Positions 27,850-36,911 of a stretch of 64,000 nt of DNA are shown piece after piece. The stretch lies in NCBI RefSeq assembly GCF_900103525.1, contig NZ_FNHN01000001.1, forward strand, positions 248,001 to 312,000, read 5' to 3'. Both the position numbers and the translations under genes were made by a program. Within the stretch, counting starts at the first letter, position 1; each line of letters starts with the position of its first letter. The notes under the pieces were generated by a model. That model had not been told where the DNA came from. It did not search any database and saw nothing but the letters and a program-made list of their open reading frames with translations. This DNA comes from Bacillus sp. OK048 (lineage in GTDB: Bacteria; Bacillota; Bacilli; Bacillales; Cytobacillaceae).

Positions 27850-29025
27850 TTATAATAATTCCAAAGCGATAGCCATCCCTTGACCGCCTCCGATACATAG
27901 CGTGGCCAATCCGTGTGTCTCTTTTTGCCGCCGCATCTGATAAAGTAGAGTGGTGATAATTCTTGCTCCCGACGCTCCGACAGGATGGCCCAAGGCAATC
28001 GCCCCACCATTTACATTCAATTTATCCAAATTTAAGTTAAGATCTCTAGCAACTCCCAGTACCTGTGCAGCAAATGCTTCGTTCAACTCTATTAGTCCAA
28101 AATTGTCTAGATTCATGCCAGTTCGAGTTAACAGCTTTTTTACCGCTGAAACTGGACCGAGTCCCATTACATCTGGTGAAACACCCGAAGTCGCCCAATC
28201 CAAAATTTTTGCCATCGGTTTTAATCCAAGCTCGTTAGCTTTGCTCCTGGTCATGAGAACAATCGCAGTAGCACCGTCATTTCTCCCGCATGCATTTCCA
28301 GCGGTCACGGTACCTCCTTGCTTGAATACTGGTTTAAGCGTTGCTAGCTTTTCCATCGATGTTTCACGAGGAAATTCATCGGTATCAAAATGGATGGTTT
28401 CTTTTTTCTTTTTTACTTCAACAGGAACAATTTCATCTTTAAATCTTCCTTCTTTAATCGCTGCTACTGCTTTTTGCTGACTTGCAAAAGCAAAAGTGTC
28501 CTGTTCTTCCCTAGAGATTCCATACCTCTCCGCTACGTTTTCAGCTGTCATTCCCATACCTAGGTCTCCCCATGTTTCCATAGGCTGTTGTCCGTTTTCC
28601 AAATTGGAATCGACAACATACGGGTTTCCTTCTCCAAATCTTGAATTCCGTAAATACATAGGTGCACGGCTCATGTTTTCTACACCGCCCGCAACAATTA
28701 TATTTGCCTGCTTTGTAATTAATTGTTGCACGCCTGAGGCTACCGCTTGCATACCGGAACCGCATAGGCGATTGATGGTAAAAGCTGTTGCACTATCTGG
28801 AATGCCGGCACGAAGTGCGGCTACTCTAGCCACATTTGAAGACTCTGTGGCCTGTCTTACTTCACCCATAACCACTTCATCAACCATTTCAGAGTTAATT
28901 CCAGCTCTTTTTATCGATTCTTCAATAACTTTGGCCGCAAGGTTCCCAGAATTTATATCTTTTAAAGAACCACCGAATTTCCCAATCGCCGTTCTAACTG
29001 CTGATACAATAACAATATCTTCCAC
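27850..29025 (-). CDS. Acetyl-CoA C-acyltransferase (thiolase)
   Basis: 391 residues, full thiolase length. Nucleophile Cys88 in NRLCGSGMQAV, GGAIALGHPVGASGARI with the active-site His, and the C-terminal CIGGGQGMA with Cys377. GTG start with AAGGAGG upstream. It cleaves 3-oxoacyl-CoA (or condenses acetyl-CoA). In the operon with ETF and a CoA transferase, and regulated in parallel with the acyl-CoA dehydrogenase/hydratase operon, the degradative direction is likely. Chain-length preference unknown. Confidence 0.93.
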   Translation of the reverse strand: MEDIVIVSAVRTAIGKFGGSLKDINSGNLAAKVIEESIKRAGINSEMVDEVVMGEVRQATESSNVARVAALRAGIPDSATAFTINRLCGSGMQAVASGVQQLITKQANIIVAGGVENMSRAPMYLRNSRFGEGNPYVVDSNLENGQQPMETWGDLGMGMTAENVAERYGISREEQDTFAFASQQKAVAAIKEGRFKDEIVPVEVKKKKETIHFDTDEFPRETSMEKLATLKPVFKQGGTVTAGNACGRNDGATAIVLMTRSKANELGLKPMAKILDWATSGVSPDVMGLGPVSAVKKLLTRTGMNLDNFGLIELNEAFAAQVLGVARDLNLNLDKLNVNGGAIALGHPVGASGARIITTLLYQMRRQKETHGLATLCIGGGQGMAIALELL

Positions 29026-29066
29026 ACCATTGCCTCCTTGTTCTTTTCAGTTTTCCACTCGAAAAA

Positions 29067-30038
29067 TTAAGCGGTAACCAGCGCTTTTTTAAATTCTTCT
29101 GTCAATAACGGAACTACTTCAAAAAGATCTCCAACAATGCCATAATCCGCTACTTGGAAAATTGGAGCCTCCGGATCTTTATTTATGGCAACAATAATTT
29201 TTGAATTAGACATTCCAGCCAAGTGCTGAATTGCACCAGAGATTCCACAAGCAATATAAAGATCTGGCGTAACTATTTTTCCTGTCTGTCCTATTTGCAT
29301 AGAATAATCGCTAAATCCAGCATCACAAGCCCCTCGAGATGAACCTACAGCTGCACCTAATACTTCTGCCAATTCCTGCAATGGCTTAAACCCTTCCTCG
29401 CTTTTGACGCCACGACCACCGGACACAATAATTTTCGCTTCACTTAAGTCGACTCCCCCTGTTGTCTTGCTAACGATTTCTTTAATCACCGTTCTTATAT
29501 TTTTAATCATAGGTTGATAGGAGATAACCTCCGATTGTACTGGTTTTTCTTTAATCTCAAAATTGTTCGCACGAATGGTAGCAAATATTCTTCCTTGATT
29601 AAAAGTCTTTTCCTGAAACGCTTTTCCTGCATAAATCGGTCTCGTAAAAATGATTGTTTCATTCTCTACAGAAACAGTTGTACAATCAGTTACTAGACCT
29701 GAGTCAAATCTTGCTGCCACTCTAGGTGCTACATCCTTTCCAATGGATGTATGGCCCATTAAGATAATCTCCGCCTGTATTTCTTCGATCAGCTGAGTTA
29801 AAGCTTGGCTGTACCCATCCATTGTATAATCAGCTAACGCTTCATCTTCAACAACAATTACTTTTTGGGGTCCATACTGGCTTACTTCTTCTATAAAACG
29901 AGGTGCATCTGGCCCAAAAATTGCTGCTACTATTTCTCCCCCTTGTGCCAATTGCTGGGCTACTGTTAAGGCTTCCAAAGATACATTACGCAGTTTTCCA
30001 TCTTTTATTTCAGTCAAAACTAGAACTTTATTACTCAT
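29067..30038 (-). CDS. etfA: Electron transfer flavoprotein alpha subunit
   Basis: 323 residues. N-terminal domain MSNKVLVLTEIKDGKLRNVS; the C-terminal FAD domain has VSGGRGVKSEEGFKPLQELA, GSSRGACDAGF and QIGQTGKIVTPDLYIACGIS. It accepts electrons from acyl-CoA dehydrogenases and delivers them to FadF. Directly follows etfB (27 bp gap), GGGGATGGAG upstream. A 21-codon scrap of another etfA lies at 13453-13515. Confidence 0.95.
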   Translation of the reverse strand: MSNKVLVLTEIKDGKLRNVSLEALTVAQQLAQGGEIVAAIFGPDAPRFIEEVSQYGPQKVIVVEDEALADYTMDGYSQALTQLIEEIQAEIILMGHTSIGKDVAPRVAARFDSGLVTDCTTVSVENETIIFTRPIYAGKAFQEKTFNQGRIFATIRANNFEIKEKPVQSEVISYQPMIKNIRTVIKEIVSKTTGGVDLSEAKIIVSGGRGVKSEEGFKPLQELAEVLGAAVGSSRGACDAGFSDYSMQIGQTGKIVTPDLYIACGISGAIQHLAGMSNSKIIVAINKDPEAPIFQVADYGIVGDLFEVVPLLTEEFKKALVTA

Positions 30039-30065
30039 TTCTCCATCCCCTTTGCATTATAATAA

Positions 30066-30833
30066 TTAGATTACTTTTGCCTCTGTACGAAGTACATTAA
30101 CTAGTTCACTGACCTGTTGAGGTATTTCCCCTTCCAAAACCCGGGTTGACTTTTTCCTTTCCGGCACATATTGATTACGGATCGAAGTTCGAGGAGCAAA
30201 CTCTTCTTCTGGCAAATCTAATTCATCTACTGACAGCCTCTTAATTGGTTTTTTCTTGGCTTTCATAATTCCAGGTAAGGATGGGTAGCGAGGCTCGTTT
30301 AAACCTTGCTGGGCACTTGCCAAAACAGGAAGATTTACTTCAAAAGTTACGATATCCCCTTCCATATCTCTTTCCATAATTGACTTATTGCCTTCAATTG
30401 TCAGTTTTGTAATCGCTGCTATATGTGGAATCCCCAAAATTTCAGCAACACGAAGAGCTACTTGACCCGCTCCTGAGTCGATAGCCATATTCCCGCCAAG
30501 GATTAATTGATATTCTTCTCCCTTAATGGTTGCAGTAATGATTTTAGCCAAAGAATATTCATCGACATCAATGTCTTCTAATTCGACGAAAATCCCCTTG
30601 TCCGCACCCATCGCCAACGCTGTGAGTAGTGCATTTTTTGCACGATCAGGACCAACAGTCAGGACTGTCACTTCTGCCCCCATATCTTCCTTGATTTTAA
30701 CTGCTTCCTCCACTGCATATTCATCATAAGGATTGATGATAAATTCCACACCATCCTCATTGATATTGCCGTTATCGATGACAATCCTTTCTTCTGTATC
30801 AAAGGTTTGCTTTAACAAAACTAAAATGTTCAA
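30066..30833 (-). CDS. etfB: Electron transfer flavoprotein beta subunit
   Basis: 255 residues, with MNILVLLKQTFDTEE, INPYDEYAVEEAVKIKE, the AMP/nucleotide region GGNMAIDSGAGQVALRVAEI and the partner-recognition loop PSLPGIMKAKKKPI. TTG start with AGGAGGG eight bases upstream. First gene of the sigma-54-driven operon etfB-etfA-thiolase-CoA transferase; the promoter is only about 40 bases ahead. Confidence 0.95.
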   Translation of the reverse strand: MNILVLLKQTFDTEERIVIDNGNINEDGVEFIINPYDEYAVEEAVKIKEDMGAEVTVLTVGPDRAKNALLTALAMGADKGIFVELEDIDVDEYSLAKIITATIKGEEYQLILGGNMAIDSGAGQVALRVAEILGIPHIAAITKLTIEGNKSIMERDMEGDIVTFEVNLPVLASAQQGLNEPRYPSLPGIMKAKKKPIKRLSVDELDLPEEEFAPRTSIRNQYVPERKKSTRVLEGEIPQQVSELVNVLRTEAKVI

Positions 30834-30880
30834 CTACATTCCCTCCTAGTCACTTATTTAATTTATTCATTTAAATAATC

Positions 30881-30897
30881 ATGCAATTTCCGTGCCA
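30881..30897 (-). promoter_or_regulatory. Sigma-54 promoter of the etfB operon
   Basis: Minus strand TGGCACGGAAATTGCAT, a near-perfect match to TGGCACG-N4-TTGCA, with GG-GC spacing 12. Confidence 0.92.
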
Positions 30898-30971
30898 AAT
30901 AATATTTGTGCGTTCAAACTAAGCATGGGTTAAGGATATGCATTAAATAATGCCAGATCAGCTTCTTCTCA

Positions 30972-31019
30972 ATGCATTATCGCATCCAAACTAGCGGATG
31001 AATAATGTTCTTTTGCATT
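30972..31019 (-). promoter_or_regulatory. Paired upstream activating sites for the etfB promoter
   Basis: ATGCATTATCGCATC (30972-30986) and ATGTTCTTTTGCATT (31005-31019); starts 33 bp apart; about 75-120 bp upstream of the promoter. Confidence 0.78.
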
Positions 31020-31116
31020 AGCTGCGAAATCCAAGAGGAACATTCGGATCCAATTTTCACTATTTGGGATGAGGTGAAACGGGGATAGTTTTTGATTTTT
31101 CTATCGACATCAGAAT

Positions 31117-31161
31117 AGCACCTCCTGGTACGATACTACTAGTATCGTACCAGGAGGTGCT
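31117..31161. repeat. 45-bp perfect palindrome with 3-base centre
   Basis: Arms of 21 bp (31117-31137 and 31141-31161; begins AGCACCTCCTGG, ends CCAGGAGGTGCT) around ACT. It lies between the dctP pseudogene (ends 31303) and the etfB enhancer sites. TTTTT follows shortly on the plus side; little T on the minus side. Probably a transcription barrier insulating the etfB control region. Confidence 0.7.
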
Positions 31162-31302
31162 GCGAGTTTTTATGCTGTTTGATAGGGGCTTACCTTAAGC
31201 ATTACATAGAATCACTATCCATATGAGTTCTCCAGTCAATTTTGCATAATGAAACCTTTGCCATGCTCATATTAATAATATTTTCAAGTTGGAATTAACA
31301 AT

Positions 31303-32400
31303 TTATTTCAGTTTTTTTACTTCCTCTTTAAACATTTTCAGTGCTTTATTAAAATCTTCACTGTCCTGTTTTTTCAGTATATATTTTTCAAATTCATCGA
31401 AGAAGTTTTGCCATTGTTGCTTTTCATCTTCTGATAATTCATGGATGCTAATTTTTCCGGATTCAACCCAATCTTTATAGACTCTTGTATTTTGAGTATC
31501 CATATATTCGGTTAAACTTCTTCCCATTTCTTCGCCAACTTGCATGATAATTTCTTGTACATTTTGAGGTAAACTTTGATAAACGTCTTCGTTTATGACA
31601 AGACCATATATTCCTGAGCTCAAATTCAGACCTCGCGTTGCATATTTTGTCAATTCATCGATACCAAATGCTTCCACAGAAACATAGCTATAATGAAGTC
31701 CATCAACAATTCCCGTGCTAAACGCATTATAAACATCACTGGTAGGTATGGATACGGGAGCGGCTCCAAGATAGTTAAAAATTTCAGTAAATATTCCTCC
31801 TGCCACTTGTTGTTTAAATCCTTTTAAATCTTCTGGAACTTTAATTTTTTTTCCATTCGTAAAGAGCTCGTAGGAAGGAGTCATGGTCACAGCTATAGGT
31901 CTTACACCGTTATTTAAAAATTCTGTTTCCAATACCGGACTTTGCTGGGCAATATTATAATAAGCCGTTGCACCTTGGACAGATGTTTCAAACATTCCAG
32001 GTAGACCAGGCAATGTCGCTCCTATCGGCATTTCACTAGGTGTAAAAACGGGCGCAAAAACAGAAATGTCGGCTATACCATTAGCTGCAATACTTACTGT
32101 ATCGGCTGATTTTCCAAGTTGCTCTCCAGGAAAATACTCAAACTGAACCTGACCATCTGTTAAGCTAGTAACCTTTTCCATAAACGGTTCAAAAAGTTCT
32201 GGTGTATGATAACCTCCTGCTGGAAAAGGCGATGCATTTTTTCATGTAATCGTATCTTTGCTCGCTTTTGTATTATTTTGATTATCATTATTTTTACTAA
32301 CTTCATTTACTGTATTTTCTGAATTTGTGCCACAACCTGTCATGATTAATAGTAAAACTATTAAACTGCTAATTAGAATAGAATATTTTTTCGAAAACAT
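31303..32400 (-). pseudogene. dctP: TRAP transporter solute-binding protein (DctP type) with an in-frame TGA
   Basis: The start at 32400 encodes a lipoprotein signal (MFSKKYSILISSLIVLLLIM-TGCG). The frame runs to KDTIT, then TGA (32244-32242), KNASPFPAGGYHTPELFE and on as a normal DctP protein to 31303. The intact paralogue at 36912-37979 has DTITLKVATW, so TTA (Leu) to TGA is the likely change. The remainder of the TRAP fold is open (VDGLHYSYVSVEAFGI). No DctQ/DctM genes follow. It sits after MmgE/PrpD exactly as the dctP at 60783-61841 does, so it is one arm of a duplicated module. Confidence 0.85.
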
Positions 32401-32573
32401 TTTAATTCCCCCTCTAGCTAATTTAATATTTCATACGATTTATGTAGAAAAAAGAAGTAAATATCACTCCCTCTACTAAATCAGGTTGAATTGAAGCCAA
32501 TTTGTAGGTCAATGGATCTGTGATTACAAAGATTTAAATACGAAGATGTGGTTGTGACCACTTTGTCGGATCT

Positions 32574-33971
32574 TTACACCAAAGAATTGCTTTTATTAAG
32601 TGTAAAAAGGTTAATAATTTCTGTGATGTTATTTTCTTTCTCTAATTCTCCAAGCCTGTTAATTACTTCCTGAATATTTCTTTCTGGAATTTCGTTAGGT
32701 GTAAGTTTGGAGCATTTTTTAAACTTATCGACAATCTCTTCGATACTCATACTATTTTCAATACTGCCCAGTGGATGGTCAACTCTTCTCTGATGAACGT
32801 TACCATCCTTTGTGACAATAGTTACGATGGCTGGGGAAATTCCCCTACCTGCCAAACTATTATCATATCTAGTTGTCACTTTATTAGCTATATTCAGAAT
32901 CCTGTGGTCAGCAATCGCTGCTTCCGTAAAATCTTCAACAAACACTTTCCCCTTTACCAAAGCCACTGCTACTGTATACGGAATACTAAATTGTGCATCT
33001 ACAACGACTTGCGGTTTTTTTCTTCTTTCAACTGGTTCACATACAACATTTGCTTGAGTTGTAACATCTACTGAAATTTCCACGATGTCTTCTGGGTTCA
33101 TGTTTGTTTCCTCTCGTAATTGCAAAGCAGCATCAATTGCCGGATGAGTAAAACGACAACAAGGGTAAGGCTTAAAGCTTAAATTTTCACTTTCAAAATT
33201 TTCCCCATATGAATCGATTAATAAATCGTAGTCAAAATGATCGTTTAAATAAACTTTAGGAAAACTAAATTTACCATTGAAAACATTTCTGGCACCCGTT
33301 ATACCTTGCTTTGCAAGAATAGCAGCGGTTACCCCTGCTTGTGCACCGAAAGCTGGTTGAATCCGCTTTGTTAATGCTGCATCTGAAACTGCTTGTACCG
33401 TACCAGCTACTTGACTCATTGTTATTCCTATAGCATTTATCAATTGTTCATCATTTAGCTTTAGGATCAAACCAGCTGTCAGGGCTGATGCAAAATAAGC
33501 AAATGTAGAGGTATAAACAAGGCCTATCTCAGTGGCTCCAATCTTTGTTGCTTTCCCCAATCTGCATAAGAAATCCAAACCTAATGTAACCGATTTCAAA
33601 AATAATTTTCCATCACATTCCCCTGCCCTTTCAGCTGCAGCCAAAGCGGCGGGAATAATAGAAACTCCTGCATGGAGAGCTGCCTGATCAAGTGTATCAT
33701 CAAAATCCCTTGCATGGGCCATGGTTGAATTTACTAAGGTAGCATATGGAGCAGGTACCTTTATTCCATGATACAGGATTGTGCTTTCCTTCTTTCCGCC
33801 CCAATCAGATATGATTTGCAACAACTCGTTCGTTCCTTCTGCATTTACACCCGCTAATATGCAGCCAAGAGTATCCAAGATGTCTTTCTTTGTAGCATCT
33901 ATAACGTTATATGGTATTTCCTCAAACGAGAGGGAATTTGCAATCTTAACGATTCTTTCTAAGTGATCCAT
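32574..33971 (-). CDS. MmgE/PrpD family protein, copy 1
   Basis: 465 residues; AGGAGGAAATATATATG start. Family landmarks: DILDTLGCILAGVNAEGTNE, STMAHARDFDDTLDQAALHA, KTKxx-like AFGAQAGVTAAILAKQGITG, FKPYPCCRFTHPAIDAALQL. MmgE/PrpD enzymes include 2-methylcitrate dehydratase, cis-aconitate decarboxylase and iminodisuccinate epimerase, so family alone does not fix the reaction. Nearly identical to copy 2 (61897-63282): long DNA stretches differ at only a few percent of bases, with divergent final residues (FTLNKSNSLV versus LTLNSF). Pairing with TRAP binding proteins suggests action on an imported di- or tricarboxylate. Confidence 0.88.
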   Translation of the reverse strand: MDHLERIVKIANSLSFEEIPYNVIDATKKDILDTLGCILAGVNAEGTNELLQIISDWGGKKESTILYHGIKVPAPYATLVNSTMAHARDFDDTLDQAALHAGVSIIPAALAAAERAGECDGKLFLKSVTLGLDFLCRLGKATKIGATEIGLVYTSTFAYFASALTAGLILKLNDEQLINAIGITMSQVAGTVQAVSDAALTKRIQPAFGAQAGVTAAILAKQGITGARNVFNGKFSFPKVYLNDHFDYDLLIDSYGENFESENLSFKPYPCCRFTHPAIDAALQLREETNMNPEDIVEISVDVTTQANVVCEPVERRKKPQVVVDAQFSIPYTVAVALVKGKVFVEDFTEAAIADHRILNIANKVTTRYDNSLAGRGISPAIVTIVTKDGNVHQRRVDHPLGSIENSMSIEEIVDKFKKCSKLTPNEIPERNIQEVINRLGELEKENNITEIINLFTLNKSNSLV

Positions 33972-34088
33972 ATATATTTCCTCCTCGGGGATAAAATTGA
34001 AATTTATATATTTTAGAATCTTCGAGGGGCCATGTTGAAGCAGAGGAACTCAGCCCCTCGGTATGAATTTGTACTCGTGAAACCTCTA

Positions 34089-34220
34089 TTAAACTAACTT
34101 GGTTTCAGTAACAGTTCCCGAAACTTTAACAGCGGCCCATTCTTCATACATTTTTACAATATCTAGCATTTCTTCATCTCCTTCACCTTTTGCAACTGGA
34201 ATAATAACTGATACACGATA
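34089..34220 (-). pseudogene. 3'-end duplicate of the 3-hydroxyisobutyrate-dehydrogenase-like gene
   Basis: The DNA closely follows 38220-38370, encoding GEGDEEMLDIVKMYEEWAAV, then KVSGTVTETKLV-stop. A small internal deletion (about 9 bp) lies near 34206, and the copy stops at GATATTA, where the alcohol dehydrogenase gene begins. A recombination scar between the two halves of the cluster. Confidence 0.85.
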
Positions 34221-35306
34221 TTAATCAATTACGATAGATGCTCTTGTTATTTCTCTTTTTAATGATTTGTTAAGAGCTGTTTCAATATCTTCAAACTTAA
34301 AATCCGCATCCACCAAATCAATAAACGGATATTTATTTATATTTCTGGATAAAAACTCCAATGCTTTATATAAAAACGAAGGTTGATAACGAATAACAGA
34401 ATTAATAGTAATAGATTTTCTGGTCATTAAACCGGGATCAAATTGGGTAAATGCTCCAATTACGATATTTCCCATCGATACATATCTTCCGCCTTGTCGG
34501 ATATGATGAATTCCTTCACTAAATGCATCCGGAACACCTGAGACCTCCAAGCCGACATCTGCTCCTTTATCATTAGTGATCTCCATTATTAATGCATTCC
34601 TTTTTTCCACCGTATCATATTCGCGTATATTAATTAGATGATCGGCTCCGAATTTCTTAGCCTGATTTAATCGTGCTTCTACCCCATCTATGATAATCAC
34701 TTTAGCTCCGCTCTCTTTGGCAATGGCTGCTCCATAAAGGCCCAAACCGCCGGCTCCTTGGATCAGGATTGTTTCATTCACTTTAAGCTGTGCTTTGTCG
34801 ATTCCATATAAAACCTGAGATATGGCACAGTTTGCACTCGCTGCCACAGAATCCGGTATGTTATCAGGCACTTTATAAAAAAATTGATAAGGATTTACAT
34901 AATAATGTGAGGAATAAGCTGCGTGAAAGTGGGGGAACTCTTCTGGCTGTCTATTTAAATTTTCTAAAGTATTTTCACATAAAACAAATTCCCCATTTGC
35001 ACAAGCATTACATCTTCTGCATGCCTGAAAAAAGGTCACAGCTACACGGTCACCTACCCGAATCGGTTTACCCGAATGATCCGTAGTAACTCCTTCGCCG
35101 ATTTCTTCTATTTTTCCTACCATTTCATGCCCCATGGGGCCCCCCTTTACGACTGGGTGAGCTCCATGCCAAATATGCAGATCAGAACCGCAAACATTGG
35201 CTCTTATAATCTTCAACAACAATGCACCTTTTTCTAAATTGGGCAATCCATATTCTTGATATTCAATTTTTTGTGGTCCTACCATTACAGCTACTTTACC
35301 CTTCAC
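34221..35306 (-). CDS. Zinc-dependent alcohol dehydrogenase (MDR superfamily)
   Basis: 361 residues; GTG start with AAGGAGG. Catalytic-zinc residues in NVCGSDLHIWHG and GHEMVGKIEEIGEG; structural-zinc Cys in CRRCNACANGEFVLC; Rossmann GAGGLGLYGAAIAKESGAKV. It likely oxidises a (possibly hydroxylated) alcohol with NAD, feeding the aldehyde dehydrogenase encoded 57 bp upstream. Ends directly against the HIBADH-tail relic. Substrate unknown. Confidence 0.88.
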   Translation of the reverse strand: MKGKVAVMVGPQKIEYQEYGLPNLEKGALLLKIIRANVCGSDLHIWHGAHPVVKGGPMGHEMVGKIEEIGEGVTTDHSGKPIRVGDRVAVTFFQACRRCNACANGEFVLCENTLENLNRQPEEFPHFHAAYSSHYYVNPYQFFYKVPDNIPDSVAASANCAISQVLYGIDKAQLKVNETILIQGAGGLGLYGAAIAKESGAKVIIIDGVEARLNQAKKFGADHLINIREYDTVEKRNALIMEITNDKGADVGLEVSGVPDAFSEGIHHIRQGGRYVSMGNIVIGAFTQFDPGLMTRKSITINSVIRYQPSFLYKALEFLSRNINKYPFIDLVDADFKFEDIETALNKSLKREITRASIVID

Positions 35307-35363
35307 TAAATAACCTCCTTGTGAATCGAAACATAAACTCCAGTCCTAAAAAACTCAAAAATA

Positions 35364-36863
35364 TTAAGAACGAAAATTGAACGGATCGCTAATTTCATTA
35401 GAGAGTTCCATGATAACGCTCTTCGTTTGCATATAATCATAAATAGCTTCAATCCCGTTTTCTTTTCCAATACCGCTATTTTTAAATCCACCGAAAGGTG
35501 AGTTCGGTGTACTTGTACGGTAAGTATTGATCCAGACAATACCTGACTCAATCGCTCTTGCCATTCGATGGCTTCTTTTTACATCATTTGTCCAAATTCC
35601 AGCTGCTAAACCAAACTCAGAATCATTAGCCAATTCTACAACTTCTTTTTCACTATCAAATGGAATAACACATAAAACAGGACCAAACACTTCTTCTTGA
35701 CAAATTCTCATGGAGTTATTTACATTAGTTAGAATGGTCGGCGTAAAAAACAAGCCATTTTCCAATTCGGGGGCCTCTGGTCTTTTTCCTCCTGCTACAA
35801 CACTCGCCCCTTCATCTATTGCAATTTTTACATAATTTTCGATTTTATTTAATTGTTCTGGCGTTGCAGCAGGTCCCATTTGTGTAACAGGGTCCATTGG
35901 ATCGCCTATTTTAATTGCATTAGCACGTTTCACTAATCGATCAACAAAATCATCCATAATTCTTCTTTCAACATATAAGCGGGAACCTGCAACACACGTT
36001 TGTCCACTTGCCGCGAAAATACCAGCGAGAACACCAGCTTCTGCTGCTTCAAGATCAGCATCTGCAAACACAATATTCGGACTTTTCCCGCCTAATTCCA
36101 ATGTCACTCTAGCCAAGTTAGAAGCTACACTCATTGCCACCTTACGGCCCGTTGCTGTACCACCCGTAAATGCTACTTTATTGACCTGTAGGTTCTTAGA
36201 AATATGCTCACCTATTTCGCTGCCATATCCCGTCACGACATTCAAGGACCCAGTTGGAAAACCTACTTCATGGAAAACCTTAGCAAATTCCAATGAAGAA
36301 GCTGACGTATATTCAGATGGTTTCAGCACGATCGTATTCCCTGCTGCTAATGCTGGAGCCATTTTCCAGGTTGCGTTTAAAAGGGGAGAATTCCATGGAG
36401 TTATACAAGCAATAACCCCCAACGGCACTTTCATGGTGTAATTAAACAGACTTTCGCGTTCTAACGGAATCACCGAACCTTGTAGTTTATCTGTTAAGCC
36501 CGCATAATATTCAAACCATGAGGGAATAAGTTTTAATTGAGCCAGCATTTCTTTATACAATTTTCCGTTATCTTGTGTTTCAATTTTTGCAAGATGTTCC
36601 GCATTATCGGCTATTGCCTCAGCTAACTGACGTAATAATCTTCCCCTTTGAGCAGGTGATATACTTTTCCATTCTTTTGACTCAAAACATTGTTTGGCCT
36701 CTTGACAAGCTCTGTCTACATCTTCTTTTTGTCCTCGAGGTATAAGCGCCCAGACTTGTCCTGAGGCAGGATTGGTTGATTCAATCACGGCACCTGAAAT
36801 TGCATCTACGAACTCTCCCCCGATATACATTTGATATTGCTGTATTGTATTTGACTTTTCCAT
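35364..36863 (-). CDS. NAD(P)-dependent aldehyde dehydrogenase
   Basis: 499 residues. PWNSPLLNATWKMAPALAAG (Asn of the active site), TLELGGKSPNIVF (general-base Glu), ASGQTCVAGSR (nucleophilic Cys) and QEEVFGPVL are all intact. Converts an aldehyde to the acid; the lack of methylmalonate-semialdehyde-specific features favours a general ALDH. First in a probable aldh-adh pair; it follows the dctP at 36912-37979. Confidence 0.92.
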   Translation of the reverse strand: MEKSNTIQQYQMYIGGEFVDAISGAVIESTNPASGQVWALIPRGQKEDVDRACQEAKQCFESKEWKSISPAQRGRLLRQLAEAIADNAEHLAKIETQDNGKLYKEMLAQLKLIPSWFEYYAGLTDKLQGSVIPLERESLFNYTMKVPLGVIACITPWNSPLLNATWKMAPALAAGNTIVLKPSEYTSASSLEFAKVFHEVGFPTGSLNVVTGYGSEIGEHISKNLQVNKVAFTGGTATGRKVAMSVASNLARVTLELGGKSPNIVFADADLEAAEAGVLAGIFAASGQTCVAGSRLYVERRIMDDFVDRLVKRANAIKIGDPMDPVTQMGPAATPEQLNKIENYVKIAIDEGASVVAGGKRPEAPELENGLFFTPTILTNVNNSMRICQEEVFGPVLCVIPFDSEKEVVELANDSEFGLAAGIWTNDVKRSHRMARAIESGIVWINTYRTSTPNSPFGGFKNSGIGKENGIEAIYDYMQTKSVIMELSNEISDPFNFRS

Positions 36864-36911
36864 ATAAATACCTCAACTTTCTATAAGTTTTAATCTGCTT
36901 CTTGAACATGA

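Noticed and set aside
27828..30100. Several 60-190 codon frames opposite thiolase and etfA
   Set aside because: Antisense shadows; the minus-strand genes have full family motifs and ribosome sites.
32242..32244. TGA in dctP as selenocysteine
   Set aside because: Paralogues have Leu, DctP proteins are not known selenoproteins, and no SECIS-like structure was evident.
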